Assembly: GCF_001678845.1 (NCBI RefSeq)
Contig: NZ_MAIQ01000006.1
Location: forward strand, 1 to 64,000
From: Christensenella intestinihominis
Lineage (GTDB): Bacteria; Bacillota; Clostridia; Christensenellales; Christensenellaceae
Reading direction: 5' to 3'
DNA: 64,000 nucleotides
In this document: in pieces, positions 44,293 to 53,074 of the stretch
Position numbering within the stretch: the stretch's first letter is position 1
Layout: every line of letters starts with the position of its first letter
Notes under the pieces: generated by a model
Told to the model about the DNA's origin: nothing
What the model saw: the letters and a program-made list of their open reading frames with translations, nothing else
The model's database searches: none
Translations under genes and position numbers: made by a program

Positions 44293-45317
44293 TGCAGAAA
44301 ATAGCGATGGACCGCATTTCGGAGTTTTTTTCCGCGATTGCGGCGGAGCGGGCATTGTACCTTCCCTTAAAGAAAAAAGGCGCGGTCAATTTCGGGAAAT
44401 GGGAGGAAGGCGCGGATGTGGATTTGGATGCCCTTCACACCGTGAAATCCCCGAAGGGCCTGTTTTTTCCGCAGAGCGAGGACCTTGTTTCCTTCAAAAT
44501 GCAGGGAAAGGAAATTTCTATTGACGCGCCGGATGCGCCGGACGAAAAATTTGCGGTTTTCGGCGTGCGCGCATGCGACGCAAGGGGGATGGATATCCTC
44601 GACAGGGTGTTCCTTTCCGATCCGGTAGACACCTATTATGCGGCGCGGCGGGAAAATGGAATCGTGGTTACGCTTTCGTGCTCCGCACCGGAGGAAACCT
44701 GCTTTTGTTCGGTGTTCGGGATCGATCCGGCACGGCCGGGCGGGGATGTTTCCGCGTGGATCGCGGGTGGCTTCCTCTATGTAAAGGCGCTGACCGAAAA
44801 GGGCGAGGCCCTTCTTTCCGGGCTTTCACTGCTCGAAGCGGCAGACGAGGCGGAGATCGGCCCGGCGGTGGAGCAAGTGAAAGCGGTCATGGAGAAGCTT
44901 CCCTTAAAAGACCTCGACCTGACGGGAATCGATGGAAGCGCGACCGAAAAGCTGTTCGCGTCCGAAAAATGGGCGGAGCTTTCCCGCGCATGCCTTGGCT
45001 GCGGGACGTGCACCTATGTGTGCCCGACCTGCCAGTGCTATGACATCCGTGATTTCGATACGGGCAAAGAAATCCGGCGTTACCGCTGCTGGGATTCATG
45101 TATGTATTCCGATTTTACGCGCATGGCGCACGGCAACCCGCGCAAGAGCCAGGTAGAGCGTTTCCGCCAGCGGTTCATGCACAAGCTCGTGTATTTCCCG
45201 GCGAACAACGACGGGATGTATTCGTGCGTAGGTTGCGGCCGCTGCGTCGCAAAATGCCCGATCTCCATGAACATTGTGAAGGTCGCAAAAGCTTTGGGAG
45301 CGGAGGCGAAGGAATAA
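44292..45317 (+). CDS. FlxB-like (AsrA-like) 4Fe-4S dicluster protein
   Basis: A 341-residue protein related to subunit A of anaerobic sulfite reductase: a long N-terminal domain with cysteines (VRACDARG, CSAPEETCFC) and two C-terminal ferredoxin motifs (CLGCGTCTYVCPTC, CVGCGRCVAKCPIS). ATG at 44292 overlaps the previous stop (ATGA-type). It pairs with the AsrB-like flavoprotein encoded next, passing electrons from NAD(P)H towards HdrA. No siroheme subunit is present, so this is not a sulfite reductase. Confidence 0.85.
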   Translation: MQKIAMDRISEFFSAIAAERALYLPLKKKGAVNFGKWEEGADVDLDALHTVKSPKGLFFPQSEDLVSFKMQGKEISIDAPDAPDEKFAVFGVRACDARGMDILDRVFLSDPVDTYYAARRENGIVVTLSCSAPEETCFCSVFGIDPARPGGDVSAWIAGGFLYVKALTEKGEALLSGLSLLEAADEAEIGPAVEQVKAVMEKLPLKDLDLTGIDGSATEKLFASEKWAELSRACLGCGTCTYVCPTCQCYDIRDFDTGKEIRRYRCWDSCMYSDFTRMAHGNPRKSQVERFRQRFMHKLVYFPANNDGMYSCVGCGRCVAKCPISMNIVKVAKALGAEAKE

Positions 45318-45320
45318 GAT

Positions 45321-46154
45321 ATGAGTATGAGACAGGATACGCTGATCCCCCAAATAGGGGTCATTACGGATATCAGGAAGGATACGCCGGATGTAAAAAC
45401 GTTCCGCGCGGTGTCGCCCGAAGGAGGCGTGGTTTTCAAACATATGCCGGGGCAGTGCGCCATGCTTTCCATACCGGGGGTCGGGGAAGCGATGTTTTCC
45501 ATCACCTCGTCGCCCACAAATACGGAATTTATGGAATTCAGCATCAAAAAATGCGGATGCCTGACCGACTGGCTGCACCAGATGGACGTGGGGCAGCAGA
45601 TCACGATCCGCGGGCCGTATGGCAATGCGTTCCCGGTGGAGACGGAGCTGCGCGGCAAGGATTTGCTGTTTATTGCGGGCGGCATCGGCCTTGCGCCGCT
45701 GCGTTCAGTGATTAACTATGTGCTGCATTACCGTGAAAATTACGGGAAGATCGATATCGTTTACGGGTCGCGTTCCAAGGACGACCTTGTGGATTTTAAC
45801 GAGATCAGGGACGAATGGTCGCATGCTGAAAATGTAAATGTGTATCTCACGATCGACCGTAAACAGGAAGACTGGGACGGCCATGTGGGCTTTGTTCCCA
45901 ATTATGTGAAAGAACTCGGTTTTTCCACGGATAAGACGGCGCTCGTATGCGGGCCGCCGATCATGATTAAATTCGTTCTGGGCGCGCTTTCTGAGCTCGG
46001 TTTCGATAAGAAGCAGGTTTATACGACAATGGAACTGCGGATGAAGTGCGGGGTCGGCAAGTGCGGACGCTGCAACATCGGTTCCAAATATGTATGCAAG
46101 GACGGCCCGGTTTTCCGCTGCGATGAGCTTGAAGAACTGCCGGACGAATACTGA
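45321..46154 (+). CDS. flxA: FlxA-like (AsrB-like) FAD/NAD(P)H oxidoreductase
   Basis: A 277-residue ferredoxin-NADP-reductase-type protein: FAD domain (about 1-105), NAD(P)-binding domain (GGIGLAPLRSVI, about 108-225) and a C-terminal [2Fe-2S] site (MKCGVGKCGRCNIG ... C). It would be the NADH entry point of the Flx-Hdr complex. Three bases separate it from the preceding gene. Confidence 0.9.
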   Translation: MSMRQDTLIPQIGVITDIRKDTPDVKTFRAVSPEGGVVFKHMPGQCAMLSIPGVGEAMFSITSSPTNTEFMEFSIKKCGCLTDWLHQMDVGQQITIRGPYGNAFPVETELRGKDLLFIAGGIGLAPLRSVINYVLHYRENYGKIDIVYGSRSKDDLVDFNEIRDEWSHAENVNVYLTIDRKQEDWDGHVGFVPNYVKELGFSTDKTALVCGPPIMIKFVLGALSELGFDKKQVYTTMELRMKCGVGKCGRCNIGSKYVCKDGPVFRCDELEELPDEY

Positions 46155-46178
46155 TTGAGAGGAGAGACAGAGAGGGTT

Positions 46179-46880
46179 ATGGAGAAAATGGTAAATGTCT
46201 TCCTGTTTGGAAAGAAATATAGCGTACCGGCGGGCCTCACCATTATGGGGGCGATGGAATACGCGGGGTATAAGCTCGTGCGCGGGTGCGGGTGCCGCAA
46301 CGGTTTCTGCGGAGCCTGCACGACAATCTACCGCATCGCGGGCGATAATACGCTGAAATTCTGCCTCGCGTGCCAGACCACGGTGGAGGACAACATGTAT
46401 GTTGCGACCCTGCCGTATTTCCCGATCGTAAAACCGCTTTACGATATCGAGGAGGTGCGCCCGGACGAGCAGATTATGATGCAGCTTTACCCGGAAATTT
46501 ATAAGTGCATCGGCTGTAACGCATGCACCAAGGCATGCACGCAGGATTTGAAGGTTATGCAATATATCGCGCACGCACAGCGCGGTGAATACGATAAATG
46601 CGCGGAACTTTCGTTCGACTGCGTAATGTGCGGGGCGTGCTCCGCGCGCTGCCCCGCCGAGATTTCGCATCCGCAGGTTGCGGTTCTCGCGCGCAGGCTT
46701 ACCGGAAAATATATCGCGCCCGAGGCAAAACACCTTACGCAGCGCGTGAAGGACATTGAACACGGCGATTTCACCCAGCTCCTCGAGGATGTGGCGGCAA
46801 AGCCCATCGAAGAGCTTAAGGAGCTTTATAACCACAGGGAAATCGAGAGCGATCAGACAGCACCGACAGATGAGGATTAA
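46179..46880 (+). CDS. frdB: Fumarate reductase iron-sulfur subunit (FrdB/TfrB-like)
   Basis: A 233-residue protein with an N-terminal [2Fe-2S] domain (CGCRNGFCGAC ... C) and two ferredoxin motifs (CIGCNACTKAC, CVMCGACSARCPAE). The order matches SdhB/FrdB and the N-terminal half of methanogen TfrB, which has an HdrB domain fused at its end; here HdrB is a separate gene in the same cluster. The start at 46179 is chosen over the TTG at 46155. The flavoprotein gene follows at 13 bp. Confidence 0.88.
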   Translation: MEKMVNVFLFGKKYSVPAGLTIMGAMEYAGYKLVRGCGCRNGFCGACTTIYRIAGDNTLKFCLACQTTVEDNMYVATLPYFPIVKPLYDIEEVRPDEQIMMQLYPEIYKCIGCNACTKACTQDLKVMQYIAHAQRGEYDKCAELSFDCVMCGACSARCPAEISHPQVAVLARRLTGKYIAPEAKHLTQRVKDIEHGDFTQLLEDVAAKPIEELKELYNHREIESDQTAPTDED

Positions 46881-46893
46881 GGAGGCGGGAAAT

Positions 46894-48510
46894 ATGTTTA
46901 CACCGGAAATGCTTGCTTCGGCGAAGAAGGTCGAGGCGACAAGGGCTTCAAGGATCGGTATGGAGCCGAAAAGGATGACCGCCGAAGAAAAACACAATCT
47001 GCTGCGGGAATTTCATCCGGATTATAAAACGGATGGTTTTGAAAATTTGAAAATAGGTCCCAACAAAGGGGAAAAGGTGCCGAAGGAACTGGCGGCGCTT
47101 TTGCAGGCAAACAGCCGCGTGAAAGGGCTTGACCTCGATCTTGGTCGGCTTGCGTACGATGTGGATGTGCTCATCATCGGCGGCGGCGGCGCGGGCGCTT
47201 CCGCGGCAATCGAGGCGCATAACGGAGGCGCGAACGTGATGGTCGTGACCAAACTGCGGATGGGCGACGCGAACACCATGATGGCGGAGGGCGGCATCCA
47301 GGCCGCCGATAAGGCGAACGACTCCCCGGCGATTCATTACCTCGACGCGCTCGGCGGGGGGCATTACGCAAACAAGCCGGACCTCCTGAAAAAGCTTGTG
47401 ACCGAAGGGCCGGGGGCCGTCAAGTGGCTTAACGACCTCGGCGTGATGTTTGATAAGGCGCCGGACGGCACGATGATTACAACGCACGGGGGCGGCACGT
47501 CCCGCAAGCGTATGCATGCCGCGCGGGATTATTCGGGCGCGGAGATTATGCGCGTGCTGCGCGACGAGGTGTGGAACCGGAAAATCCCGGTTGTGGATTT
47601 CACGGCTGCGGTGGAATTGATTCTTGATGAAAACGGCCGTGCGGCAGGCGCCGTGCTGCAAAATATGGAGACGGGCGAATACCTTGTGGCCCGTGCAAAA
47701 ACGGTGATCCTCGCGACGGGCGGCGCGGGCAGGTTGCATTACCAGGGCTTCCCGACCTCCAACCACTATGGCGCGACAGCGGACGGACTTATCCTCGCGT
47801 ACCGCGCGGGGGCGAAGCTGCTATACCAGGATACGCTGCAATACCATCCGACAGGCGCGGCGTTCCCGGAACAGATTTTCGGCGCGCTTGTGACGGAAAA
47901 GGTGCGTTCGCTCGGGGCAATGCTCATCAACTCGGAAGGCGAAGCATTCATGCATCCGCTGGAAACGCGCGATGTTGCGGCGGCCTCCATTATCCGCGAA
48001 TGCAAGGCGCGGAATAAAGGGATTCCAACGCCCGAGGGCTGCGGCGTGTGGCTCGATACGCCTATGATCGATATGATCCACGGCGAGGGCACGCTCGAAA
48101 AGCGTATCCCGGCGATGCTGCGGATGTATATGAAATACGATATCGATATGCGTGAGGTGCCGATTCTCGTTTACCCGACGCTGCACTACCAGAACGGCGG
48201 AATCGATATTTCGGTGGACGGCCAGAGCGGCGTCGAGAACCTGTTTATCGCCGGTGAAGCGGTAGGAGGAATCCACGGGAGGAACCGCCTGATGGGCAAC
48301 TCCCTCCTCGACATCATCGTGTTCGGGCGCAACGCCGGGAAGAGCGCGTCGGCGAAGGCGAAGGATGTAAAGAACGGAAAGCTGACGCTTGGGCATGTGG
48401 ACGCGTACGCGCAGGAAATGGCGGATGCCGGGATCGTTACGGACAAGGTATCGCCGCTGCTGCTTCCAACCTATACGCACGGCCGCGAAAAATGGCAGGC
48501 GGAAAAATAA
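46894..48510 (+). CDS. frdA: Fumarate reductase flavoprotein subunit (FrdA/TfrA-like)
   Basis: A 538-residue FAD protein of the succinate dehydrogenase/fumarate reductase family. A 90-residue N-terminal extension of unknown role precedes the FAD domain (GGGGAGASAA at about 96). QYHPTG, the ETRDVAAASI block with the family's catalytic Arg region, and HGRNRLMGNSLLD are typical. No membrane anchor subunit is encoded nearby, so the enzyme should be cytoplasmic and needs soluble electron donors, most simply the Hdr-Flx proteins of the same gene run. AGGAGG precedes the ATG. Last gene of the cluster. Confidence 0.9.
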   Translation: MFTPEMLASAKKVEATRASRIGMEPKRMTAEEKHNLLREFHPDYKTDGFENLKIGPNKGEKVPKELAALLQANSRVKGLDLDLGRLAYDVDVLIIGGGGAGASAAIEAHNGGANVMVVTKLRMGDANTMMAEGGIQAADKANDSPAIHYLDALGGGHYANKPDLLKKLVTEGPGAVKWLNDLGVMFDKAPDGTMITTHGGGTSRKRMHAARDYSGAEIMRVLRDEVWNRKIPVVDFTAAVELILDENGRAAGAVLQNMETGEYLVARAKTVILATGGAGRLHYQGFPTSNHYGATADGLILAYRAGAKLLYQDTLQYHPTGAAFPEQIFGALVTEKVRSLGAMLINSEGEAFMHPLETRDVAAASIIRECKARNKGIPTPEGCGVWLDTPMIDMIHGEGTLEKRIPAMLRMYMKYDIDMREVPILVYPTLHYQNGGIDISVDGQSGVENLFIAGEAVGGIHGRNRLMGNSLLDIIVFGRNAGKSASAKAKDVKNGKLTLGHVDAYAQEMADAGIVTDKVSPLLLPTYTHGREKWQAEK

Positions 48511-48517
48511 AGAAATC

Positions 48518-48548
48518 TAAAAAACCGTCCGCAAGGGCGGTTTTTTGG
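48518..48548 (+). terminator. Terminator of the hdr-flx-frd cluster
   Basis: AAAACCGTCC and GGGCGGTTTT arms around GCAA, followed by T residues. Confidence 0.9.
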
Positions 48549-48587
48549 TTATAGTAACAGAGGGAAAATTTATGGAGGGAAGGGCCT

Positions 48588-49310
48588 ATGCAAGCGCGGA
48601 TTACCTATCTTGACAACAGTGGTTTCGCAGTGAAAACAGAGCGCAATTTTTTGATTTTTGATTGCTGGAATAAGCATCCGACGGGCGGAAAGCAAGGGCT
48701 TGCGGGCGGCGTGATCGATCCGGAAGAGCTTGCGGACGAGCATGTTACCGTGTTTGTCTCGCATGCCCATGGCGATCATTATAACCCAATGATTTTCAAA
48801 TGGGCGGAGAAAATTCCGGATATCCGCTACGTATTATCCGACGATATCCGCCCGCATCCCGGCGCGCTGGCGGCCGCCCCAAGCCGGGACTACAGCCTCG
48901 GCGGCATGGACATCAAAACTTTTCGCTCAACGGACGAAGGCGTGGCGTTTCTCGTGGATGTGGACGGGCTTGCGGTTTATCATGCGGGCGACCTCAACTG
49001 GTGGCATTGGGAAGGGGAAGACCCGGCGTGGAACGCACAGATGGCGCGTGATTACAAAAACGAGATCAACCGCATGGCGGGCAGCAGGATCGACCTTGCC
49101 TTCCTGCCCGTCGATCCCCGTCTTGGCGGCAGCATGCTGCTTGGCATCGAATATTTTATGGAACATGTGGGCGCAAAGCGGGCCGTTCCCATGCATTATG
49201 GCGGCGCGGGCGCAAAGGCGGCGCACGCCCTGCGCGCCTCGAGGGTGCTCGCGCCCTTCCGCAGCCGGATCGTGATGCCTATGGAGCGCGGCGAAAGCAT
49301 CCTGCTGTAA
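48588..49310 (+). CDS. Metallo-beta-lactamase-fold hydrolase
   Basis: A 240-residue metal-dependent hydrolase with the HAHGDH motif, later Asp in HAGDLNWWH and His in PMHYGG. It belongs to the UlaG-like group of small MBL-fold proteins; substrate unknown. GGAGGGAAGG lies before the ATG. Single gene. Confidence 0.88.
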   Translation: MQARITYLDNSGFAVKTERNFLIFDCWNKHPTGGKQGLAGGVIDPEELADEHVTVFVSHAHGDHYNPMIFKWAEKIPDIRYVLSDDIRPHPGALAAAPSRDYSLGGMDIKTFRSTDEGVAFLVDVDGLAVYHAGDLNWWHWEGEDPAWNAQMARDYKNEINRMAGSRIDLAFLPVDPRLGGSMLLGIEYFMEHVGAKRAVPMHYGGAGAKAAHALRASRVLAPFRSRIVMPMERGESILL

Positions 49311-49317
49311 GGCATAA

Positions 49318-49346
49318 TTGTAATTCTTAAAACGGAATGGTATACT
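49318..49346 (+). promoter_or_regulatory. SigmaA promoter of proA
   Basis: TTGTAA (49318-49323), 17 bp, TATACT (49341-49346). Confidence 0.65.
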
Positions 49347-49373
49347 AAAAAAAACGGCAAAGGAGTGTTCTCC

Positions 49374-50612
49374 ATGGGTAAGGTAATACAGGTAGCGGAA
49401 GCGGCAAAAGCGGCAAAATCCGCAATGAACCGCCTGAATACAATTGAGAAAAACAGGATTCTTGAAGCGATGGCCGCGGGCCTTCTGTCCCACACGGAAG
49501 AGATTATGAAGCAAAATGCGCTCGATGTGGAAGCGGCGCGCGAAAAAGGCCGTACGCCCGCGCTGATCGACCGTCTTGCGCTCGATAAGAAACGAATCCA
49601 GGCGATGGCGCAGGGGCTTCGCGACGTAGCGGAGTTGCCCGATCCGATTGGTGAAATCGTCCATGCGACAAAGCGCCCGAACGGCCTTTTGATCGCCAAG
49701 CAGCGCGTACCCATGGGGGTAATCGGCATTATTTACGAAGCGCGTCCGAATGTTACGGCGGATGCGGTCGGCCTGTGCCTTAAAACATCGAACGCTGTGG
49801 TCTTGAAGGGCGGCAGCGAGGCAATTCACTCCAACATCGCGATTGCGGACGTGCTGATCCGTGCGGGAGAGGCGGCCGGTATGCCCAAGGGCGCGGTGGG
49901 CCTCATAACCGATACGTCCCGCGAGGCAGTGGCGGAAATGATGAAGCTCAACGATTTGATCGATGTGCTCATTCCGCGAGGCGGCGGCGGGCTCATTCGG
50001 TCCGTGGTACAGAACGCGACGATTCCGGTCATCCAGACGGGCGTCGGAAATTGTCATATCTATGTGGATAAAACGGCGGATTTTGAAATGGCGACGGCAA
50101 TTACGGTCAATGCGAAGACCTCCCGCCCGGCGGTTTGCAACGCGGCGGAAAGCCTGCTCGTGCACCGCGGTGTTGCCACGGAATTCCTGCCCAAGGTTTT
50201 CCGGGCGCTGAAGGAAAAAAATGTGGAAATCCGCGGGGATGCGGTATGCCAGAAGTATGGCGCCATTCCGGCCACCGGGGAGGATTACGACACGGAATTC
50301 CTCGATTATATTATCTCCGTAAAGGTGGTGGACGACGTGGAGGAAGCCATCGACCATATCAATCGGCACGGCACAGGTCACTCCGAGGCGATCATTACCA
50401 ACGACTACCGAAACGCGGAGCGGTTCAAAGCGGATGTGGACGCGGCGGCGGTGTACGTCAACGCCTCCACGCGGTTTACGGACGGCTTTGAATTCGGTTA
50501 TGGCGCGGAGATCGGGATTTCCACGCAAAAGCTTCACGCACGCGGGCCGATGGGCCTTACAGAGCTTACGACTACAAAATTCGTCATAGACGGCGACGGA
50601 CAAATACGCTAG
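49374..50612 (+). CDS. proA: Gamma-glutamyl phosphate reductase
   Basis: A 412-residue aldehyde-dehydrogenase-superfamily enzyme for the second step of proline synthesis. [23 protein letters not shown] and the catalytic Cys in RPAVCNAAE are characteristic. ATG at 49374 with AAAGGAG. The partner gene proB is not adjacent. A DUF308 membrane protein gene follows at 12 bp. Confidence 0.95.
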   Translation: MGKVIQVAEAAKAAKSAMNRLNTIEKNRILEAMAAGLLSHTEEIMKQNALDVEAAREKGRTPALIDRLALDKKRIQAMAQGLRDVAELPDPIGEIVHATKRPNGLLIAKQRVPMGVIGIIYEARPNVTADAVGLCLKTSNAVVLKGGSEAIHSNIAIADVLIRAGEAAGMPKGAVGLITDTSREAVAEMMKLNDLIDVLIPRGGGGLIRSVVQNATIPVIQTGVGNCHIYVDKTADFEMATAITVNAKTSRPAVCNAAESLLVHRGVATEFLPKVFRALKEKNVEIRGDAVCQKYGAIPATGEDYDTEFLDYIISVKVVDDVEEAIDHINRHGTGHSEAIITNDYRNAERFKADVDAAAVYVNASTRFTDGFEFGYGAEIGISTQKLHARGPMGLTELTTTKFVIDGDGQIR

Positions 50613-50624
50613 GAGGAAGGCACA

Positions 50625-51236
50625 ATGGATAACGAAAACTTGATCCCGGATATGGAACCGGAAGCGGAGGAACTGTTAATCAAGCGGGTGAAACAGCATA
50701 AGATTATGGGCTGCATCATAGCGGTCTGTATGGCCGTGCTTGGCGCCCTGTTGCTTGTGATGCCTGCGGGCGTCGGCTTTGCGGTCAATTATGCGGTTGC
50801 GGTCGGCATACTTTTAATGGGCGTATACGAATTGATCGCATTTTTCAGGACGGAGCCTTCCTATCGAAACGAGGGTACTCTTGCCAGCGGCGTAATACTT
50901 GCGCTTATGGGCATTGTAATCATTATACTTTCCATTGGCGACCCTGCGAACCAGATTACCATGATGGGGATTTTCACCACGGTGCTTGGCTTTTTCGCAT
51001 TATACCGCGGAATCATGGAATTCTTCTCCTACAGCCGCTTTAAGCAGCTCGACACCAAGGATACCGCCTGGCTGATGATGAGCGGGATACTGAACCTTAT
51101 TATTGGCGTTTTGATGGTGATCCTGCCTTTTACCGGCCTTATCTCGGTCGCGCTTGTACTTGGCATTTACCTGATTGTTGCGGGAATTGCGCTTTTTGCC
51201 GAGGCAATATCGGGCAAGATTGCAAGAAAACGCTAA
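50625..51236 (+). CDS. DUF308 (HdeD-like) membrane protein
   Basis: A 203-residue protein with six predicted membrane helices in two repeats (GxxxLxxG patterns) after an acidic 28-residue N-terminus. Members are linked to acid or envelope stress in enterobacteria; function here unknown. A paralog of like length and layout is at 62588. Probably co-transcribed with proA. Confidence 0.82.
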   Translation: MDNENLIPDMEPEAEELLIKRVKQHKIMGCIIAVCMAVLGALLLVMPAGVGFAVNYAVAVGILLMGVYELIAFFRTEPSYRNEGTLASGVILALMGIVIIILSIGDPANQITMMGIFTTVLGFFALYRGIMEFFSYSRFKQLDTKDTAWLMMSGILNLIIGVLMVILPFTGLISVALVLGIYLIVAGIALFAEAISGKIARKR

Positions 51237-51364
51237 GCCGGGAGAGATTGATTCTATGGGGGTACAATCGTCGAAGCAGGAACAGAAACCGGCCTTTATA
51301 CGGAGTTGCTTTCGTTCCTGCGCAGGTACAAATGGGCGTTGATTTCTTCGTTTTTTTATAAAAA

Positions 51365-51391
51365 GCGGGGCCGCATAGCGGCCCTTTTCGT
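51365..51391. terminator. Bidirectional terminator between DUF308 and CorA-like genes
   Basis: GGGCCGC and GCGGCCC arms around ATA, with T runs on either side, between convergent genes. Confidence 0.85.
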
Positions 51392-52303
51392 TTAAAACCA
51401 TTTATGCTTTTTAAAGTAAACGATTCCCACGACCGCCACGAGAATACAAATTACAATGACAACAGGATAAGCCGCCGCAAAGCCATATTCGGGCATGCGC
51501 AGATTCATCCCGTACCATCCCACGATCAGCGTCAGCGGCATGAAAATAATCGTCACAATAGTCAGGATTTTCATAATGTTGTTGGTGCGGATATCAACCT
51601 CGGCCTGGTAAGCCTCGCGAATTTCGGAGACGTATTCACGGAGGTTTTTGGCCTTATCGTACAGCCGCTGCGTTTTGCCGTGAATGATATTCAAAAAACG
51701 GATAGAACGGCTGCTGAAAACATGCTTTTCATTCATGGCCACGTATTCAAGGATGCTCAGCAATCCTTCATAATAACGCATGATTGCCATCAGGCGTTTG
51801 CGCTCGTGTATGATTTCCTTGGTGAAATTTTCCTGCCGGTCCGTCAGGACCCGGTCTTCCAGATCAGCGATTTGTTTTTCGATATTGTCTAATTCGGCGA
51901 GGTCGTCGTCAAGCTGGTATTCAAAAAACGCGCATAATAACCTGCCCATTCCGGCCGCTCCGGCATTGTTTTTTGCAAAACGCTCGAGCATGGAAGCAAG
52001 GTTTTTACATTCATCGCAAATAAGGTACATCATATTTTTTTGGATAAGCACAAAGACGGAGGGGCTATGGGCAAGGTCGCGGAAAGAACGGAACAGCGGA
52101 AGGCACAACAGGTCAAACTGCTCATGGTTTTCAAACCGCATGGAGGGATTTTCAAAGATGTGCCTTGCCAGCGCTTCCGGAAGCATTCCCGATAAATAGT
52201 TGAGCGCTTCCGGAACCGTAATAACGGAAATATAGGAGTAGCCGTCCTTTTGAATCATTTCACCCGCAGGGGACATATTCCCCTCATAAATCTGGTACAG
52301 CAT
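51392..52303 (-). CDS. CorA-like divalent metal transporter
   Basis: A 303-residue CorA-family protein: a long cytoplasmic helical domain and two C-terminal membrane helices with the signature GMN motif (WYGMN) between them, ending in a basic tail. It probably carries Mg2+ or a related ion; many Firmicutes have several divergent copies. The ATG at 52303 with a purine-rich site is preferred to the longer frame starting at 52345. Confidence 0.9.
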   Translation of the reverse strand: MLYQIYEGNMSPAGEMIQKDGYSYISVITVPEALNYLSGMLPEALARHIFENPSMRFENHEQFDLLCLPLFRSFRDLAHSPSVFVLIQKNMMYLICDECKNLASMLERFAKNNAGAAGMGRLLCAFFEYQLDDDLAELDNIEKQIADLEDRVLTDRQENFTKEIIHERKRLMAIMRYYEGLLSILEYVAMNEKHVFSSRSIRFLNIIHGKTQRLYDKAKNLREYVSEIREAYQAEVDIRTNNIMKILTIVTIIFMPLTLIVGWYGMNLRMPEYGFAAAYPVVIVICILVAVVGIVYFKKHKWF

Positions 52304-52423
52304 ATTCCATCCCCCTTCTCGTGCATCATTGTAGCACCAAACCACGGCAAATGCAAAAAAGTATTTTTCATGGTATAATATGCATAAACAACTGGTTGGG
52401 GGAAAAACCGGAAGGAGATAATT

Positions 52424-52990
52424 GTGCGAAAGAAAAAGATCATTTTAATCATTGTTGCCGTGCTGGTCGTGGCTATGTTCGCGACGGGATGCATGGGCAA
52501 CACAAATGCAATGCTGATGAGCCGCCTGAGCAGCCTCGAATCGGAGGTTGACAGCCTTTGGCAGGAAATTTACGATTTGCAGGATGAAGTGTATTATGGA
52601 AGCTGGGAAGAGCCGGGATTTCCGGAGGATTCGGCAGAGCCGTCTATAGGACCGCTGCCAACGCCGTCTCAAACGCTTTCCGGCGATGACTATGCAGATG
52701 CTGTTGCGGCGCTCGGAACAGAGGTGCAGGCTGCGGCCGACAAGGCTGCGGGGGTTACGGTGCCGGCGACCTATGAGGAAAGCCTGAGTCTTTATTTTGA
52801 GATGAAGTCGGAGTTTAAGGCGCTCGAATACGAAATCGATGCGCTGGACAGCCGGATGGAACTGGATTACCTGTCGGGGATGCTTGCGGGGGAAGATTAC
52901 CGTGCGTATGAGTACCAGCTCGAACAGATGGACGACCAGCTCGACGCGGCAAAGGACCAGCTGGAAATCAGGCTCGGGATAGACGATTAA
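52424..52990 (+). CDS. Lipoprotein with coiled coil
   Basis: A 188-residue predicted lipoprotein. Signal sequence with lipobox ATGC (Cys23), a short coiled coil (about 30-55), a Pro/Ser-rich acidic linker and a second helical, charged region. No enzyme motif. GTG start with AAGGAG upstream. Confidence 0.75.
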   Translation: MRKKKIILIIVAVLVVAMFATGCMGNTNAMLMSRLSSLESEVDSLWQEIYDLQDEVYYGSWEEPGFPEDSAEPSIGPLPTPSQTLSGDDYADAVAALGTEVQAAADKAAGVTVPATYEESLSLYFEMKSEFKALEYEIDALDSRMELDYLSGMLAGEDYRAYEYQLEQMDDQLDAAKDQLEIRLGIDD

Positions 52991-52999
52991 AAATACGTG

Positions 53000-53028
53000 A
53001 AAAAGACAGCGTAGCGCTGTCTTTTTTT
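53000..53028 (+). terminator. Terminator after the lipoprotein gene
   Basis: AAAAAGACAGCG and CGCTGTCTTTTT arms around TAG. A TATAAT (53033-53038) for argH follows directly. Confidence 0.9.
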
Positions 53029-53074
53029 GTGTTATAATAGATAATATACAGAAAAATAGTAGGAGTAATGATTG

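Noticed and set aside
44292-46154. AsrA/AsrB-like pair taken as anaerobic sulfite reductase
   Set aside because: No siroheme catalytic subunit (AsrC) is encoded, and the genes are locked between Hdr and fumarate reductase genes.
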